Below, one piece after another: positions 8,366 through 16,856 of a DNA stretch of 64,000 nt. The notes under the pieces are model-generated. The model did no database searches. It was not told where the DNA came from and saw only the letters and a list, made by a program, of their open reading frames with translations. A program made the translations under genes and the position numbers. This DNA is from Collinsella aerofaciens (GTDB lineage: Bacteria; Actinomycetota; Coriobacteriia; Coriobacteriales; Coriobacteriaceae). Position 1 is the stretch's first letter. Each line of letters begins with the position of its first letter. The DNA is taken from the NCBI RefSeq assembly GCF_902364355.1, contig NZ_CABJDK010000003.1:62001-126000 (forward strand). Direction: 5' to 3'.

Positions 8366-9628
8366 GTGGCAGAGGAACTCATGCGGCTGGAGGACGCCCA
8401 GGCGATTGTCCTTTCACAGATGCAAATGACGGAAGTTGTCGAGATTCCCGTATGGCAGGCCGCCGGCCTTCCCTTGGCCGAGGACGCGGTGGCCGATATC
8501 GATATCTCGCCGTTTGCCAACAGCGCTATGGACGGATACGCCGTGCGCTCGGCGGACTTGGCGCAGGCATCTGGCGAGGCGCCGGTGACGCTCGACGTTA
8601 TCGGACACGAGGCCGCGGGCCATGTGTTTAAGGGCGCAATCGGCGCGGGCGAGACAGTCCGCATCATGACAGGCGCGCCGGTGCCCGGGGGCGCGGATGC
8701 CGTGGTGAAGTACGAGATCGTCGATGTGCTCGACGGCGACGGCAACGAGGACTCGCATGTGAGCTTTTCGGCGCCTGCTAAAGTGGGGGAGAACGTTCGC
8801 TCTGCCGCCGAGGAGGCCCATGCCGGCGACGTCGTGATGCGTGCTGGCGAGGTTGTGGCCCCGGCCGGCGCCGGCTTGTTGGCGAGCGCCGGGTATGCGA
8901 GCGTGAAGGTGCATGCCGCCCCGCGCGTGGGCATTATCTCGCTGGGGACGGAACTGGTCGCGCCGAGTGAGCTGCCGGCGCGCGGGCAGATTCGCGATTC
9001 CAACTCCTCGGCGTTAATGGCCGAGGCGCTCGATGCCGGGGCAGATCCGGTGTTCTTTGGCATCGCTCCCGATGATGAGCAGGCGATTGCCGAGCTTGTG
9101 CATCGCGCCACGCGAGAGTGCGATTTTGTCATTACGAGTGGTGGCGCCTCGGCGGGCGATTACGACTACGTGACGGCGCTCGTCCGGCGCGAGGGCGAGG
9201 TGTTGTTCGATCGCATCTCGATGCGTCCGGGCAAGGCCATCACGTTTGGCCTGCTCGGGGGTAAGCCCTACCTGGGGCTTTCAGGCAATCCGGCCGCGGC
9301 GTATGTAGGGTTTGAGATGCTTGCCCGCCCGGCGATTCGCAAGATGCGCGGCTTTGCCGAGGGCGTGCGTCCCGTGCAGCAGGCGACGCTCACGCACGGC
9401 GTGAAAAAGCGACAGCATCGCCGTTTCTTCGATCGCGCCACGGTTTTGCGCGACCCCGAGACCGGTGAGCTGTTGGTGACCGAGGCCAAGACGCAGAATT
9501 CGGCGCTGCTCGGCACGATGCAACGGGCCAACTGCCTGCTGCGTACTGACGAAGGACCGTGCGAGCTCAAGGCGGGCGACGTCGTGGACGTTGTGCGTGT
9601 CGACTTGCCTGAGGGAACGGTGCTATAG
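8366..9628 (+). CDS. moeA: Molybdopterin molybdenumtransferase MoeA
   Basis: A 420-residue MoeA, which inserts molybdate into adenylylated molybdopterin to make the molybdenum cofactor. Signatures are NSAMDGYAV (52-60), MTGAPVPGGADAVV (101-114), a SGGASAGDYDYV segment (the SGGVSxGDxD motif with Val to Ala) and LSGNPAAAYVGFE. The start is GTG at 8366 with AAAGAGG five bases upstream. It begins a molybdenum block: the next start follows the stop by ten bases. The cofactor would serve the hydroxylase at 29171-32916 and any formate dehydrogenase elsewhere. The divergent spacer holds a possible TATACT -10 box (8303-8308) and a CGGCGC/GCGCCG hairpin. Confidence 0.93.
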   Translation: MAEELMRLEDAQAIVLSQMQMTEVVEIPVWQAAGLPLAEDAVADIDISPFANSAMDGYAVRSADLAQASGEAPVTLDVIGHEAAGHVFKGAIGAGETVRIMTGAPVPGGADAVVKYEIVDVLDGDGNEDSHVSFSAPAKVGENVRSAAEEAHAGDVVMRAGEVVAPAGAGLLASAGYASVKVHAAPRVGIISLGTELVAPSELPARGQIRDSNSSALMAEALDAGADPVFFGIAPDDEQAIAELVHRATRECDFVITSGGASAGDYDYVTALVRREGEVLFDRISMRPGKAITFGLLGGKPYLGLSGNPAAAYVGFEMLARPAIRKMRGFAEGVRPVQQATLTHGVKKRQHRRFFDRATVLRDPETGELLVTEAKTQNSALLGTMQRANCLLRTDEGPCELKAGDVVDVVRVDLPEGTVL

Positions 9629-9638
9629 GAGGATCGCT

Positions 9639-10118
9639 ATGGAGTTGAAGATTTCGATCGTGACGTGCTCGGATACGCGCGATCTTGCGCAGGACGAGGC
9701 GGGTGCCGCACTCGAGGACCTTATCGAGACGCAGGGATGGACGGTCGCCTCACATGTGGTCGTGCGCGACGACGTCAGTGAGATCGGTGATGCCATTGTG
9801 GAAGCTGCCGATGAGTGCCACGCCAATGTCGTGCTCACCTGCGGCGGCACGGGGCTTTCGATGCGCGACGTGACGCCCGAGGCGACGCGTGCCGTTTGCG
9901 ACCGCGATGTGCCGGGTATTGCCGAGGCAATCCGTGCGTACTCTATGACCAAGACGCGCCGCGCCATGCTCTCGCGCGCTATTTGCATGCAACGAGGTCA
10001 TACACTTGTCGTAAACTTTCCCGGTTCTACGAAGGCCGCCCGCGAAAGCTGGGAGGCCATTGCGGACCAGCTGGAGCATGCGGCTCATATGACAGCGGGC
10101 GGTGGACATACCAACTAA
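9639..10118 (+). CDS. Mog/MoaB-type molybdopterin adenylyltransferase
   Basis: A 159-residue MoCF-biosynthesis protein. TCGGTGLSMRDVTPEA (about 67-82) is the MPT-binding signature, and NFPGSTKAARESW closes the fold. It adenylylates molybdopterin before MoeA adds molybdate; Mog and MoaB are hard to separate from sequence. The start at 9639 (MELKIS) is chosen because TAGGAGG sits directly upstream, overlapping the moeA stop, which implies translational coupling. It is followed by 200 bp holding the modA regulatory region. Confidence 0.9.
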   Translation: MELKISIVTCSDTRDLAQDEAGAALEDLIETQGWTVASHVVVRDDVSEIGDAIVEAADECHANVVLTCGGTGLSMRDVTPEATRAVCDRDVPGIAEAIRAYSMTKTRRAMLSRAICMQRGHTLVVNFPGSTKAARESWEAIADQLEHAAHMTAGGGHTN

Positions 10119-10208
10119 GCGGTTTACCTGCGGCGGGGCGACCTGAACGGCTGCTCCGCTTTTGTTTTCCGCCGAAGCGACGCCGAGGTGCACGGTAACT
10201 TGAAACTA

Positions 10209-10261
10209 TATTCTCAGACGAGAATAATTTTTCAGAATCATTATTCGCACCGAAGTATAAT
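10209..10261 (+). promoter_or_regulatory. Paired palindromes and -10 box upstream of modA
   Basis: TATTCTC-AGAC-GAGAATA (10209-10226) overlaps GAATAAT-N11-ATTATTC (10222-10246), and a perfect TATAAT lies at 10256-10261. The second palindrome covers the expected -35 position. This AT-rich island in a GC-rich genome fits an operator for a dimeric repressor of modABC. It does not match the Escherichia coli ModE box, and no regulator gene is adjacent. Confidence 0.45.
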
Positions 10262-10321
10262 CTAATTACAGAATAAAGCCTGCGGCGAGGTGCCCGGGTG
10301 TATCGTTCGAAAGGGTTGAAC

Positions 10322-11194
10322 ATGTTCGATATGGTTTCTCGCCGCGGATTCGTCTCGCTCTCTGCTTTCGCCGCTGCCGGCCTTGGTCTTGCCGGCTGTT
10401 CGGGCAGCAAGACGTCCGAGCCGGCCGGATCAGATGCCGGTTCTGCTAAGGCATCTTCCAAGAAAGCTGTCGAGCTGCAGGTCTTTGCCGCCAACTCGCT
10501 CGAGAAGGCTCTGCCCGAGGTTCAGGAGCTTTACACCGAGCAGACCGGCACCACCTTTGCCGACACGCAGTTTAAGGCCTCCGGCGACCTCGTCGAGCAG
10601 ATGCGTGCCGGCGCCACGGCCGATGTGCTCATCACCGCTTCCAAGGGCACCATGGATGACGCCGAAGCCGCCGAGCTCGTCGACACCGACACCCGTGAGG
10701 ATATGTTCGTCAACGACCTTGTGATCATTCGCGCCGAGGGCTCCGATACCAAGGTCGAGGCCATCGCCGACGTTGCGAACCTGGACGGCAAGATCGCCAT
10801 CGGCGACGCCAAGACCGTTCCCGCCGGCAAGTATGCTAACCAGGCGCTGGCTTCCGTGGGCCTCTACACCGGTACCGAGGGTGATGATGGCGAGTACGCA
10901 CCCGAGATCGCCGACAAGGTCGCACTGGCAGACAAAGTTGGTACCGCCGCCGCCTATGTGTCCACAGGCGACTGCGTGGCCGGTTTTGTCTACAGCTCTG
11001 ACATCTTCCGCTACGACGGCATCGAGGAGGCCTTCGTGTGCCCCGAGGATTCGCACAAGCCCATCGTGTACCCGGGTGCCGTTGCCGAGAGCTCCGAGCA
11101 CGCCGACGAGGCCAAGGCGTTCATCGACTTCTGTCTGACCAACAAGAAAGCGCAGAAGATTTGGGCTAAGTACGGCTTTGAGCTTTCCGCGTAG
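10322..11194 (+). CDS. modA: Molybdate ABC transporter substrate-binding lipoprotein ModA
   Basis: A 290-residue periplasmic-binding-type protein that captures molybdate or tungstate outside the membrane. It begins with a lipoprotein signal ending in LAGC (Cys26). SRRGFV (6-11) resembles a twin-arginine motif, so export may be by Tat. The mature part starts ELQVFAANSLEKALPEVQE, the usual ModA opening. The start at 10322 has GAAAGG about six bases upstream; an alternative ATG at 10331 still keeps the signal. It is followed by modB and modC in an operon, so ModA function is well supported by context. Confidence 0.93.
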   Translation: MFDMVSRRGFVSLSAFAAAGLGLAGCSGSKTSEPAGSDAGSAKASSKKAVELQVFAANSLEKALPEVQELYTEQTGTTFADTQFKASGDLVEQMRAGATADVLITASKGTMDDAEAAELVDTDTREDMFVNDLVIIRAEGSDTKVEAIADVANLDGKIAIGDAKTVPAGKYANQALASVGLYTGTEGDDGEYAPEIADKVALADKVGTAAAYVSTGDCVAGFVYSSDIFRYDGIEEAFVCPEDSHKPIVYPGAVAESSEHADEAKAFIDFCLTNKKAQKIWAKYGFELSA

Positions 11195-11262
11195 TGCGGC
11201 TTGGCGCGATAATTCCATCGTTTTGTGTTTCACTCCGTCCTTGTATTCGCTTGGAGCTTTTC

Positions 11263-12705
11263 GTGCTTAAAAGATTCCGCATGCTTGTCGCCTGTGCTTT
11301 GACCCTCGCGCTTTGCTGGGTGCCGGGATTTGCGTTTGCTGGGGACGCTGAGGACGGGGCCCAGGTTGCTGCGACCGCTCATGGGCTTTCCTATGGGATC
11401 GAGGGTTTTGAGCGGTTGGCCAAGGGGACCGCTCGTGCCATGGAGGGCCAGCCTGAGGGCTACCGGTTTCCCGTTGACGAGGACGTGGACCTTGTAGTGG
11501 CGCCCGCTGCCGATCGCGTTGTGGTGTGGATATCGCCCGAGGTGGTCGAGAAGTATGGATTGGATCCGCAGGACAACGAATGCGTATCGGGTCTCAAGGC
11601 CCTCGTCTGTAAGCTCGACAGCGCAAACTGCATGGGAGGTGCGCAGCTGGGGGACGTTGATCTTCCTTGGTATGTTACGGCGGAAACAACGTTTGATGCC
11701 GGCGGGTATACCTATGGCTTTGACGAGCGCGGTGCGGATGGGGATCGCTATGTGGTGATTGCATCGGCCTCGGGTGATGCCAAGGGCGGCGCGCGTTGGC
11801 TTGATAGCGCTCAAATGATAGAGGCATCGTCTGTCGTGTTGCGGGATGAGCAGGGGCCCTTGGCCTCTCTGGCTTCCTTTTTAGGCGGCATCGACTACCG
11901 CCCGTTTTGGGTGTCCATAAAAACGAGCGGCCTTGCCCTGGTGATCTCCTTTGCACTGGGCCTGTTTGCCGCGTGGAAGACTATGGGTACCTCGAGTCGC
12001 ATCAAGGGCCTGCTCGATTCGGTCTTTACGATTCCTATGGTGCTGCCGCCCACGGTCTGCGGCTTTCTGCTCCTCATGCTGTTTGGCCGCTCGACCGGGG
12101 TGGGCCAATGGCTCATCGCGCACGGCATCTCGATCGTCTTTACCTGGCCCGCGGCGGTCATCTCGGCTGTCGTTGTGTCGTTTCCGCTGGTCTACCGCAC
12201 GGCGCTCGGAGCTTTCGAGAGCCTCGACACGCAGATGCTCGACGCCGCGCGAACCTTGGGGTGGTCCGAACGTCGCATCTTTGCCAAGCTCATGATGCCG
12301 CTCGGCTGGCCCTCCATCGCCGCCGGCGCGGTGCTTGCCTTTGCCCGCGCGATGGGCGAGTTTGGCTGTACCCTGTTCTTTGCGGGCAACTACGCCGGCA
12401 TCACGCAGACCATCCCTATCGCCATCTACTTTGAGTGGATGGGCGGCAACACGTCGGTGGCCCTCTTTTGGGTCGCCATCGTTATCGTGTTCAGTTTCCT
12501 GGTCATCCTGTTCATCAACATGTACACGGCGCATTCGCAAAAGTATCGCGAGCGCGGCCTCTCCCGCGCGGAGCGCAAGCAGGCCATGCAGCTGGGCGGT
12601 CAGACCGATTCGCTCGACCCGGTGGGCGGCGATGCCTTGCGCATCGATCGCGAGGCGCTGGCCGAGCTTATGCGCGATGACGCGGCACCTCAGGGAGGTC
12701 GATAA
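11263..12705 (+). CDS. modB: ModB permease with large N-terminal extracytoplasmic domain
   Basis: About 480 residues, twice the length of a normal ModB (about 225). Residues from about 210 onwards are a standard binding-protein-dependent permease: several membrane helices, IPMVLPPTVCGFLLL and the ABC-contact loop LDAARTLGWSERRIF. Before it lies a signal-like helix (MLVACALTLALCWVPGFAFA) and about 180 residues of unrecognised domain rich in Asp, Gly and Val with two cysteines, predicted outside the membrane. The start is GTG 11263 with GGAG six bases upstream; GTG 11194 overlaps modA without a good site. The hydrophilic C-terminal tail after the last helix is also longer than usual. Permease role is secure; the extra domain is of unknown function. 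Confidence 0.87.
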   Translation: MLKRFRMLVACALTLALCWVPGFAFAGDAEDGAQVAATAHGLSYGIEGFERLAKGTARAMEGQPEGYRFPVDEDVDLVVAPAADRVVVWISPEVVEKYGLDPQDNECVSGLKALVCKLDSANCMGGAQLGDVDLPWYVTAETTFDAGGYTYGFDERGADGDRYVVIASASGDAKGGARWLDSAQMIEASSVVLRDEQGPLASLASFLGGIDYRPFWVSIKTSGLALVISFALGLFAAWKTMGTSSRIKGLLDSVFTIPMVLPPTVCGFLLLMLFGRSTGVGQWLIAHGISIVFTWPAAVISAVVVSFPLVYRTALGAFESLDTQMLDAARTLGWSERRIFAKLMMPLGWPSIAAGAVLAFARAMGEFGCTLFFAGNYAGITQTIPIAIYFEWMGGNTSVALFWVAIVIVFSFLVILFINMYTAHSQKYRERGLSRAERKQAMQLGGQTDSLDPVGGDALRIDREALAELMRDDAAPQGGR

Positions 12706-12708
12706 GCT

Positions 12709-13779
12709 ATGTCGCTCGTTTTGGATATCAAAAAACGCTATCCCGGTTTTATGCTCGACATGCAGCTTGAGGCCGGCGAGGAGCGTGTGGCGCTCCTGGG
12801 TGCCTCGGGTTGCGGCAAGAGCTGCACGTTGCGCTGCATTGCCGGCGTGGAGACACCCGACGAGGGGAAGATCGTCGTCAACGGCGTGACCTTTTTTGAC
12901 TCGGTGGCGGGCATCAATCTGTCGCCCCAGGAGCGAAAATGCGCCCTGATGTTTCAAAACTATCAGCTGTTCCCCAATATGACGGTGGCCGATAACGTGT
13001 GCGCCGGCGTTGAGGGTGCAGGCGACGCCGCGGCGCGTAAAAAACTTGCCGAGCGTTACCTGGGCATCTTTGGCCTAGCCGATTTCGCCGACCGCTATCC
13101 CGCGCGCCTCTCGGGCGGCCAGCAGCAGCGCGTGGCGCTCGCGCGCATGGTGGCGGCGCACCCAGGCATCTTTATGTTTGACGAGCCCATGAGCGCGCTC
13201 GATGCTTACCTCAAGAGCGCGCTCGAGCAGAACATGCTCGACCTGTTCGACGTGTGCAACCGCACCGTGCTCTACGTGAGCCACGACATCGACGAAGCGT
13301 GCCGCCTGTGCCAGCGCATCTGCGTGATGCACAACGGGCACGTTGAAGAGATCGGTTCTGTCGAGGATGTGGTTCGCCGCCCGCAGACACTGGCGGCGCT
13401 GCGCCTGACGGGCTGCAAGAACACAAGCCGGGCGCGCAAGATCGGCGACGAAGAAGTTGAGGCCCTCGACTGGGGCATGACCTTTAACGTGGGACGCGAG
13501 GTTCCCGATGACGTGGCGTACCTGGGGATTCGCGCAAGTTACTTCCATGTTGACAATCGTGCCGAGCGGGGCCGCAACAGCTACGATTTGCACGTGGCCC
13601 GTGTGAGTGATTCGCGCTTTGAGCGGCTGGTGCTGTTGGACGTGCCACGTGTTGATGCACCCACGCGTCTGCAGTGGAAGGTCAACAAGGTGAGCGTGCC
13701 TGTAGAGGAGTTGCCGCAGGCGGGGGAGACCTTGCGCATGCATTTTGATGCGAGCAGGATTCATTTGGTTTGTCGATAG
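12709..13779 (+). CDS. modC: Molybdate ABC transporter ATP-binding protein ModC
   Basis: A 356-residue ABC ATPase. Walker A is GASGCGKS (31-38), the Q-loop is in LMFQNYQLFPN, the signature is LSGGQQQR (134-141), Walker B ends in FDEP (157-160) and the H-loop is in YVSHDIDE. The C-terminal 120 residues replace the canonical double TOBE domain with a divergent region. The start is three bases after the modB stop, with AGGGAGG upstream. It energises molybdate uptake through ModB. A terminator follows. Confidence 0.92.
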   Translation: MSLVLDIKKRYPGFMLDMQLEAGEERVALLGASGCGKSCTLRCIAGVETPDEGKIVVNGVTFFDSVAGINLSPQERKCALMFQNYQLFPNMTVADNVCAGVEGAGDAAARKKLAERYLGIFGLADFADRYPARLSGGQQQRVALARMVAAHPGIFMFDEPMSALDAYLKSALEQNMLDLFDVCNRTVLYVSHDIDEACRLCQRICVMHNGHVEEIGSVEDVVRRPQTLAALRLTGCKNTSRARKIGDEEVEALDWGMTFNVGREVPDDVAYLGIRASYFHVDNRAERGRNSYDLHVARVSDSRFERLVLLDVPRVDAPTRLQWKVNKVSVPVEELPQAGETLRMHFDASRIHLVCR

Positions 13780-13790
13780 CGCCGGGTAAT

Positions 13791-13826
13791 GCCGTCGGGG
13801 ATATAAGCCTCGGCGGCTTTGTTTTT
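13791..13826 (+). terminator. Terminator of the mod operon
   Basis: GCCGTCGGGG (13791-13800) pairs with CCTCGGCGGC (13808-13817) with two G-U pairs. TTTGTTTTT follows. Confidence 0.8.
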
Positions 13827-13912
13827 GCCGTTCGTCGAATGAGAGATGACAAACTCTTATCAATCAGGATAATAATTTATTAAAGGCGGCACACGACGCT
13901 GTCGTACGAATG

Positions 13913-14208
13913 TCAACGGTGTTCGCATGGTCGATGACCGTTGATATAGTTGACCTTAACTTGTAAAGGAGGGTGCGCACATGCCGCAGACGACATACAT
14001 TTGCCGCGTTGCCGCGCGTGCCCTATATATCGCTCGGAGCCGCATATGAGCAGGTATGTTCACGGCTCCGGGAGAGACGACGCACAACTAAATAGTCAAC
14101 CGCAAAGCAGGTTCCCCAAAATTCCGGGCTTGAGCACGGCAGGGCAATCGCCGCCCGTCGTGCATCGATATCGCTGTTATCCGTTTTTGGTTCGAGAGGG
14201 GAACCGTC
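13913..14208 (+). promoter_or_regulatory. Structured leader of the double-cubane reductase operon
   Basis: This stretch holds the inverted repeat TCAACGGT (13913-13920)/ACCGTTGA (13937-13944), a possible TATAGT -10 box (13945-13950), a short ORF (listed separately) and, near 14130-14163, a hairpin built from GCACGGC/GTCGTGC with an inner GGGC/GCCC pair. The long untranslated stretch before the reductase start suggests cis-regulation by attenuation or a small RNA fold. No known riboswitch class was recognised. Confidence 0.4.
13981..14049 (+). CDS. Possible 22-residue leader peptide
   Basis: ATG at 13981 opens a 22-codon frame ending in TGA at 14047-14049, preceded by a near-ideal AAAGGAGG site. 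The peptide is MPQTTYICRVAARALYIARS plus RI, without an obvious amino-acid run. It lies 160 bp before the reductase gene, in its leader. The ribosome binding site is better than that of many real genes here, so translation is likely. It may be an attenuator or coupling peptide; coding of a functional product is unproven. Confidence 0.4.
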   Translation: MPQTTYICRVAARALYIARSRI

Positions 14209-15492
14209 ATGGCTGAAGAATTTGATTTCCATCCGATGTGGGAGAGCCTCGGCATGAATCTTGCCGACCACGACATGCTGCTGGGCGCCGTGGGCCAGAT
14301 GTACGGCGATATGTTCTTGACGCAGAACAATCGCCCCAAGTCCACGTCCTACCTGGACTTTGTGGCCACCAACATCCACAGCGGCCGTATTAAGGAGATG
14401 CTCGACAAGAAGGAGGCCGGCGAGGCCACCAAGATCGTCGGTTCGTTCTGCGTGTACGTGCCCGAGGAGATTGTGCTTGCCTGCGACGGTATTCCCGTGG
14501 GCCTGTGCTCGGGTGCCGATTGGGCAACCGATAAGGTCGAGGAGCATCTGCCGCGCAACACCTGCCCGCTTATCAAGAGCTTTGCCGGCTTTAAGCTGGG
14601 CGAGGTCTGCCCCTACATTGAGTCGAGTGACTTGGTGGTAGGCGAGAACACCTGCGATGGCAAGAAGAAAGCCTACGAGTTCTTTGCCACGCAAAAGAAC
14701 ATGTACGTCATGGATATTCCCAACGTACACGACGAGTCGACGCTCGTGACCTGGAAGGCCGAGGTCAAGAAGCTCGCCGCCAAGATCGAGGAAGAGTGCG
14801 GCGTCACGATTACGCCCGAGCGTCTGAAGGCCGCCATCCACGCCGTCAATGAGAAGCGTCGCGCCCTGCAGCGCCTCGCTGCCACGCGCGCTGCCGACCC
14901 TGCGCCCATCAGCGGTCTTGACAGCCTGCTGACCGTTCAGGCCGCCTTTATGGACGACACGCCACGTCTGACCGGAGCCATTAACGATATGGCGGCTGAG
15001 TGCGAGCAGCGTGTCGAGGCCGGCGAGGGCGTGGCGCCCAAGGGGACCAAGCGCATCCTGTACACCGGCACGCCCATGGCCGTGCCCAACTGGAAGCTGT
15101 TCAACCTCATCGAGAAAGCCGGCGGCGTTGTGGTAGGCGAGGAGTCCTGCACGGGCTCGCGCTACTACAAGGACCTGGTCGACGAGTCCGGTGAGACGGT
15201 GGACGAGATGCTCGATGCCATCGCCGAGCGCTACTTTAAGATCAACTGCGCCGTCTTTACGCCCAACGACCAGCGTATGAAGGACATTGTCCAGATGGCC
15301 AAGGACCTGCATGCCGACGGCATTGTCGACGTGGCCCTGCAGTTCTGCACGCTCTACGAGATGGAGTCGTTTGCCGTGGAGAAGGCCGCCGAGGAAGCCG
15401 GCATTCCGTTTATGCACATCACGACCGACTACGCCGGTGAGGATGCAGGCCAACTGCAAACCAGGATCGAGGCCTTCCTGGAAACCATTTAG
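14209..15492 (+). CDS. Double-cubane-cluster-type anaerobic reductase (paralogue 1)
   Basis: A 427-residue protein of the 2-hydroxyacyl-CoA dehydratase D-component/HgdB-like superfamily, best matching the double-cubane-cluster reductases known from Carboxydothermus. Conserved cysteines include Cys81, Cys92, Cys100, Cys119, Cys134 and Cys149 (the last in GENTCDGKKK). A second HgdB-like half follows with IPFMHITTDY near the end. Such proteins receive electrons from an ATP-hydrolysing activase; the natural substrate is unknown. AGGGGA precedes the ATG. A paralogue and the activase follow, then selD. It could instead belong to a true dehydratase, but no CoA-transferase or second dehydratase subunit is present. 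Confidence 0.8.
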   Translation: MAEEFDFHPMWESLGMNLADHDMLLGAVGQMYGDMFLTQNNRPKSTSYLDFVATNIHSGRIKEMLDKKEAGEATKIVGSFCVYVPEEIVLACDGIPVGLCSGADWATDKVEEHLPRNTCPLIKSFAGFKLGEVCPYIESSDLVVGENTCDGKKKAYEFFATQKNMYVMDIPNVHDESTLVTWKAEVKKLAAKIEEECGVTITPERLKAAIHAVNEKRRALQRLAATRAADPAPISGLDSLLTVQAAFMDDTPRLTGAINDMAAECEQRVEAGEGVAPKGTKRILYTGTPMAVPNWKLFNLIEKAGGVVVGEESCTGSRYYKDLVDESGETVDEMLDAIAERYFKINCAVFTPNDQRMKDIVQMAKDLHADGIVDVALQFCTLYEMESFAVEKAAEEAGIPFMHITTDYAGEDAGQLQTRIEAFLETI

Positions 15493-15642
15493 GGCTATCC
15501 GTCCCGGCGGCTTTCCCAGGCATCCGATCTTGCCGTTCAAACCGTCGCTTGCGTGCGAAAGTACGCGGCGCGTCTCTTTCACGGCAACCTCGGGCACCTG
15601 GGAAAGCCGCTTCCTTGGTTGGTTAAAAGGTTTAGGAGTTAT

Positions 15643-16806
15643 ATGTCGGAAAATATTGAGCAGCCGTTGCCCAGCACGTTTGAGGAGTTCAACGAGCAGC
15701 GCAAGGCGGCGTTTATTCGCGTTAAGGATTACAAGCAGGCGGGTAATCGCCTGGTCGGCTTTTTGTGCAGCTATACGCCGCTCGAGATTATCGATGCCGC
15801 GGGCGCCTCGAGCGTGGCTCTGTGCGGTACGTCCGACGAGGTGATTCCCGAGGCCGAGAAGGTGCTGCCGGCAAACCTCTGCCCGCTCATCAAGTCGACG
15901 TATGGTTTTGCCTATTCGCAAAAGTGCCCGTTTACGTACTTTAGCGACATGATCATCGGCGAGACCACCTGCGACGGCAAGAAGAAGATGTACGAACTGC
16001 TGGGGGAGCTCAAGCGCACGCACATTCTGCACCTGCCGCAGGGTCGCGATCGCGCCTACGAGCGTGAAAGCTGGTACGAGGAGTGCCGCCTGCTCAAGGA
16101 GGAGCTCGAGAACTTCTACGGCATCACGATTACCAACGATGACCTGCGCGCTGCCGTCCGTCGTCGCAACCGCCTGCGTGCCGCCCAGCTCGAGATGTTT
16201 GCGCTGCAGGCTAACCAGCCGGCGGCCATGAGCGGCGTCGACCTGATGAGCACTATGTTTGCCGGTACGTTCAGCTTTGATATCGAGGCCTATACGCAGC
16301 AGCTGGAGCAAAAGGTTGCCAAGCTGCGCGAGGCCTACGACGCGGGCGAGCGCCCGGTTGCGGCGGATGCCAAGCGCGTTCTGATCACCGGCTGCCCGGT
16401 GGGCGGCGTGATCAACAAGATAGGCCGTACTATCGAGTCCAACGGCGGTGTGGTCGTGTGCATGGACGACTGCTCGGGCGAGCGCACGGCGGCCATGATG
16501 ATCGACCCGGAGGCTCCCGATATCCTGCGCGCCATCGCCGACCGCTACTTGGACATCAACTGCTCGGTCATGACGCCCAACGACGGTCGTATGGAAAACA
16601 CGCTGGCCATGTGCGAGAAGTATCATGTCGATGGCGTGGTAGAGAGCGTGCTACAGGCCTGCCACACCTTTAACGTGGAGAGTGCGCGCATGCAGGAGGC
16701 TGTCGAGGGTGCGGGTATTCCGTATATGAAGATCGAGACCGACTACAGCAACGGTGACATGGGCCAGATCGAGACCCGCATCGCCGCCTTCATCGAAACC
16801 CTGTAG
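15643..16806 (+). CDS. Double-cubane-cluster-type anaerobic reductase (paralogue 2)
   Basis: A 387-residue paralogue of the preceding protein, sharing [26 protein letters not shown] and the closing [19 protein letters not shown]. It lacks the first 40 or so residues of paralogue 1. The start at 15643 (MSENIEQ) has TAGGAG upstream; the frame extends to 15553 without a site. The two copies may form a heterodimer, or act on different substrates with one activase. A hairpin (16812-16842) separates it from the activase gene. Confidence 0.8.
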   Translation: MSENIEQPLPSTFEEFNEQRKAAFIRVKDYKQAGNRLVGFLCSYTPLEIIDAAGASSVALCGTSDEVIPEAEKVLPANLCPLIKSTYGFAYSQKCPFTYFSDMIIGETTCDGKKKMYELLGELKRTHILHLPQGRDRAYERESWYEECRLLKEELENFYGITITNDDLRAAVRRRNRLRAAQLEMFALQANQPAAMSGVDLMSTMFAGTFSFDIEAYTQQLEQKVAKLREAYDAGERPVAADAKRVLITGCPVGGVINKIGRTIESNGGVVVCMDDCSGERTAAMMIDPEAPDILRAIADRYLDINCSVMTPNDGRMENTLAMCEKYHVDGVVESVLQACHTFNVESARMQEAVEGAGIPYMKIETDYSNGDMGQIETRIAAFIETL

Positions 16807-16811
16807 GATAA

Positions 16812-16842
16812 ATGCGGCAAAGGGACAGTCGCTTTGCCGCAT
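16812..16842. terminator. GGGAC-core hairpin between reductase and activase
   Basis: ATGCGGCAAAG (16812-16822) pairs with CTTTGCCGCAT (16832-16842); the loop includes GGACAGTCG. There is no T-run. A nearly identical hairpin lies at 41569-41599. It may attenuate or process the operon transcript. Confidence 0.6.
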
Positions 16843-16856
16843 AGAAGGAGGATGCC

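Noticed and set aside
14023..16626. 867-codon minus-strand ORF opposite the double-cubane reductase genes
   Set aside because: Antisense to two paralogous genes; its own two halves resemble each other only because the sense genes do.
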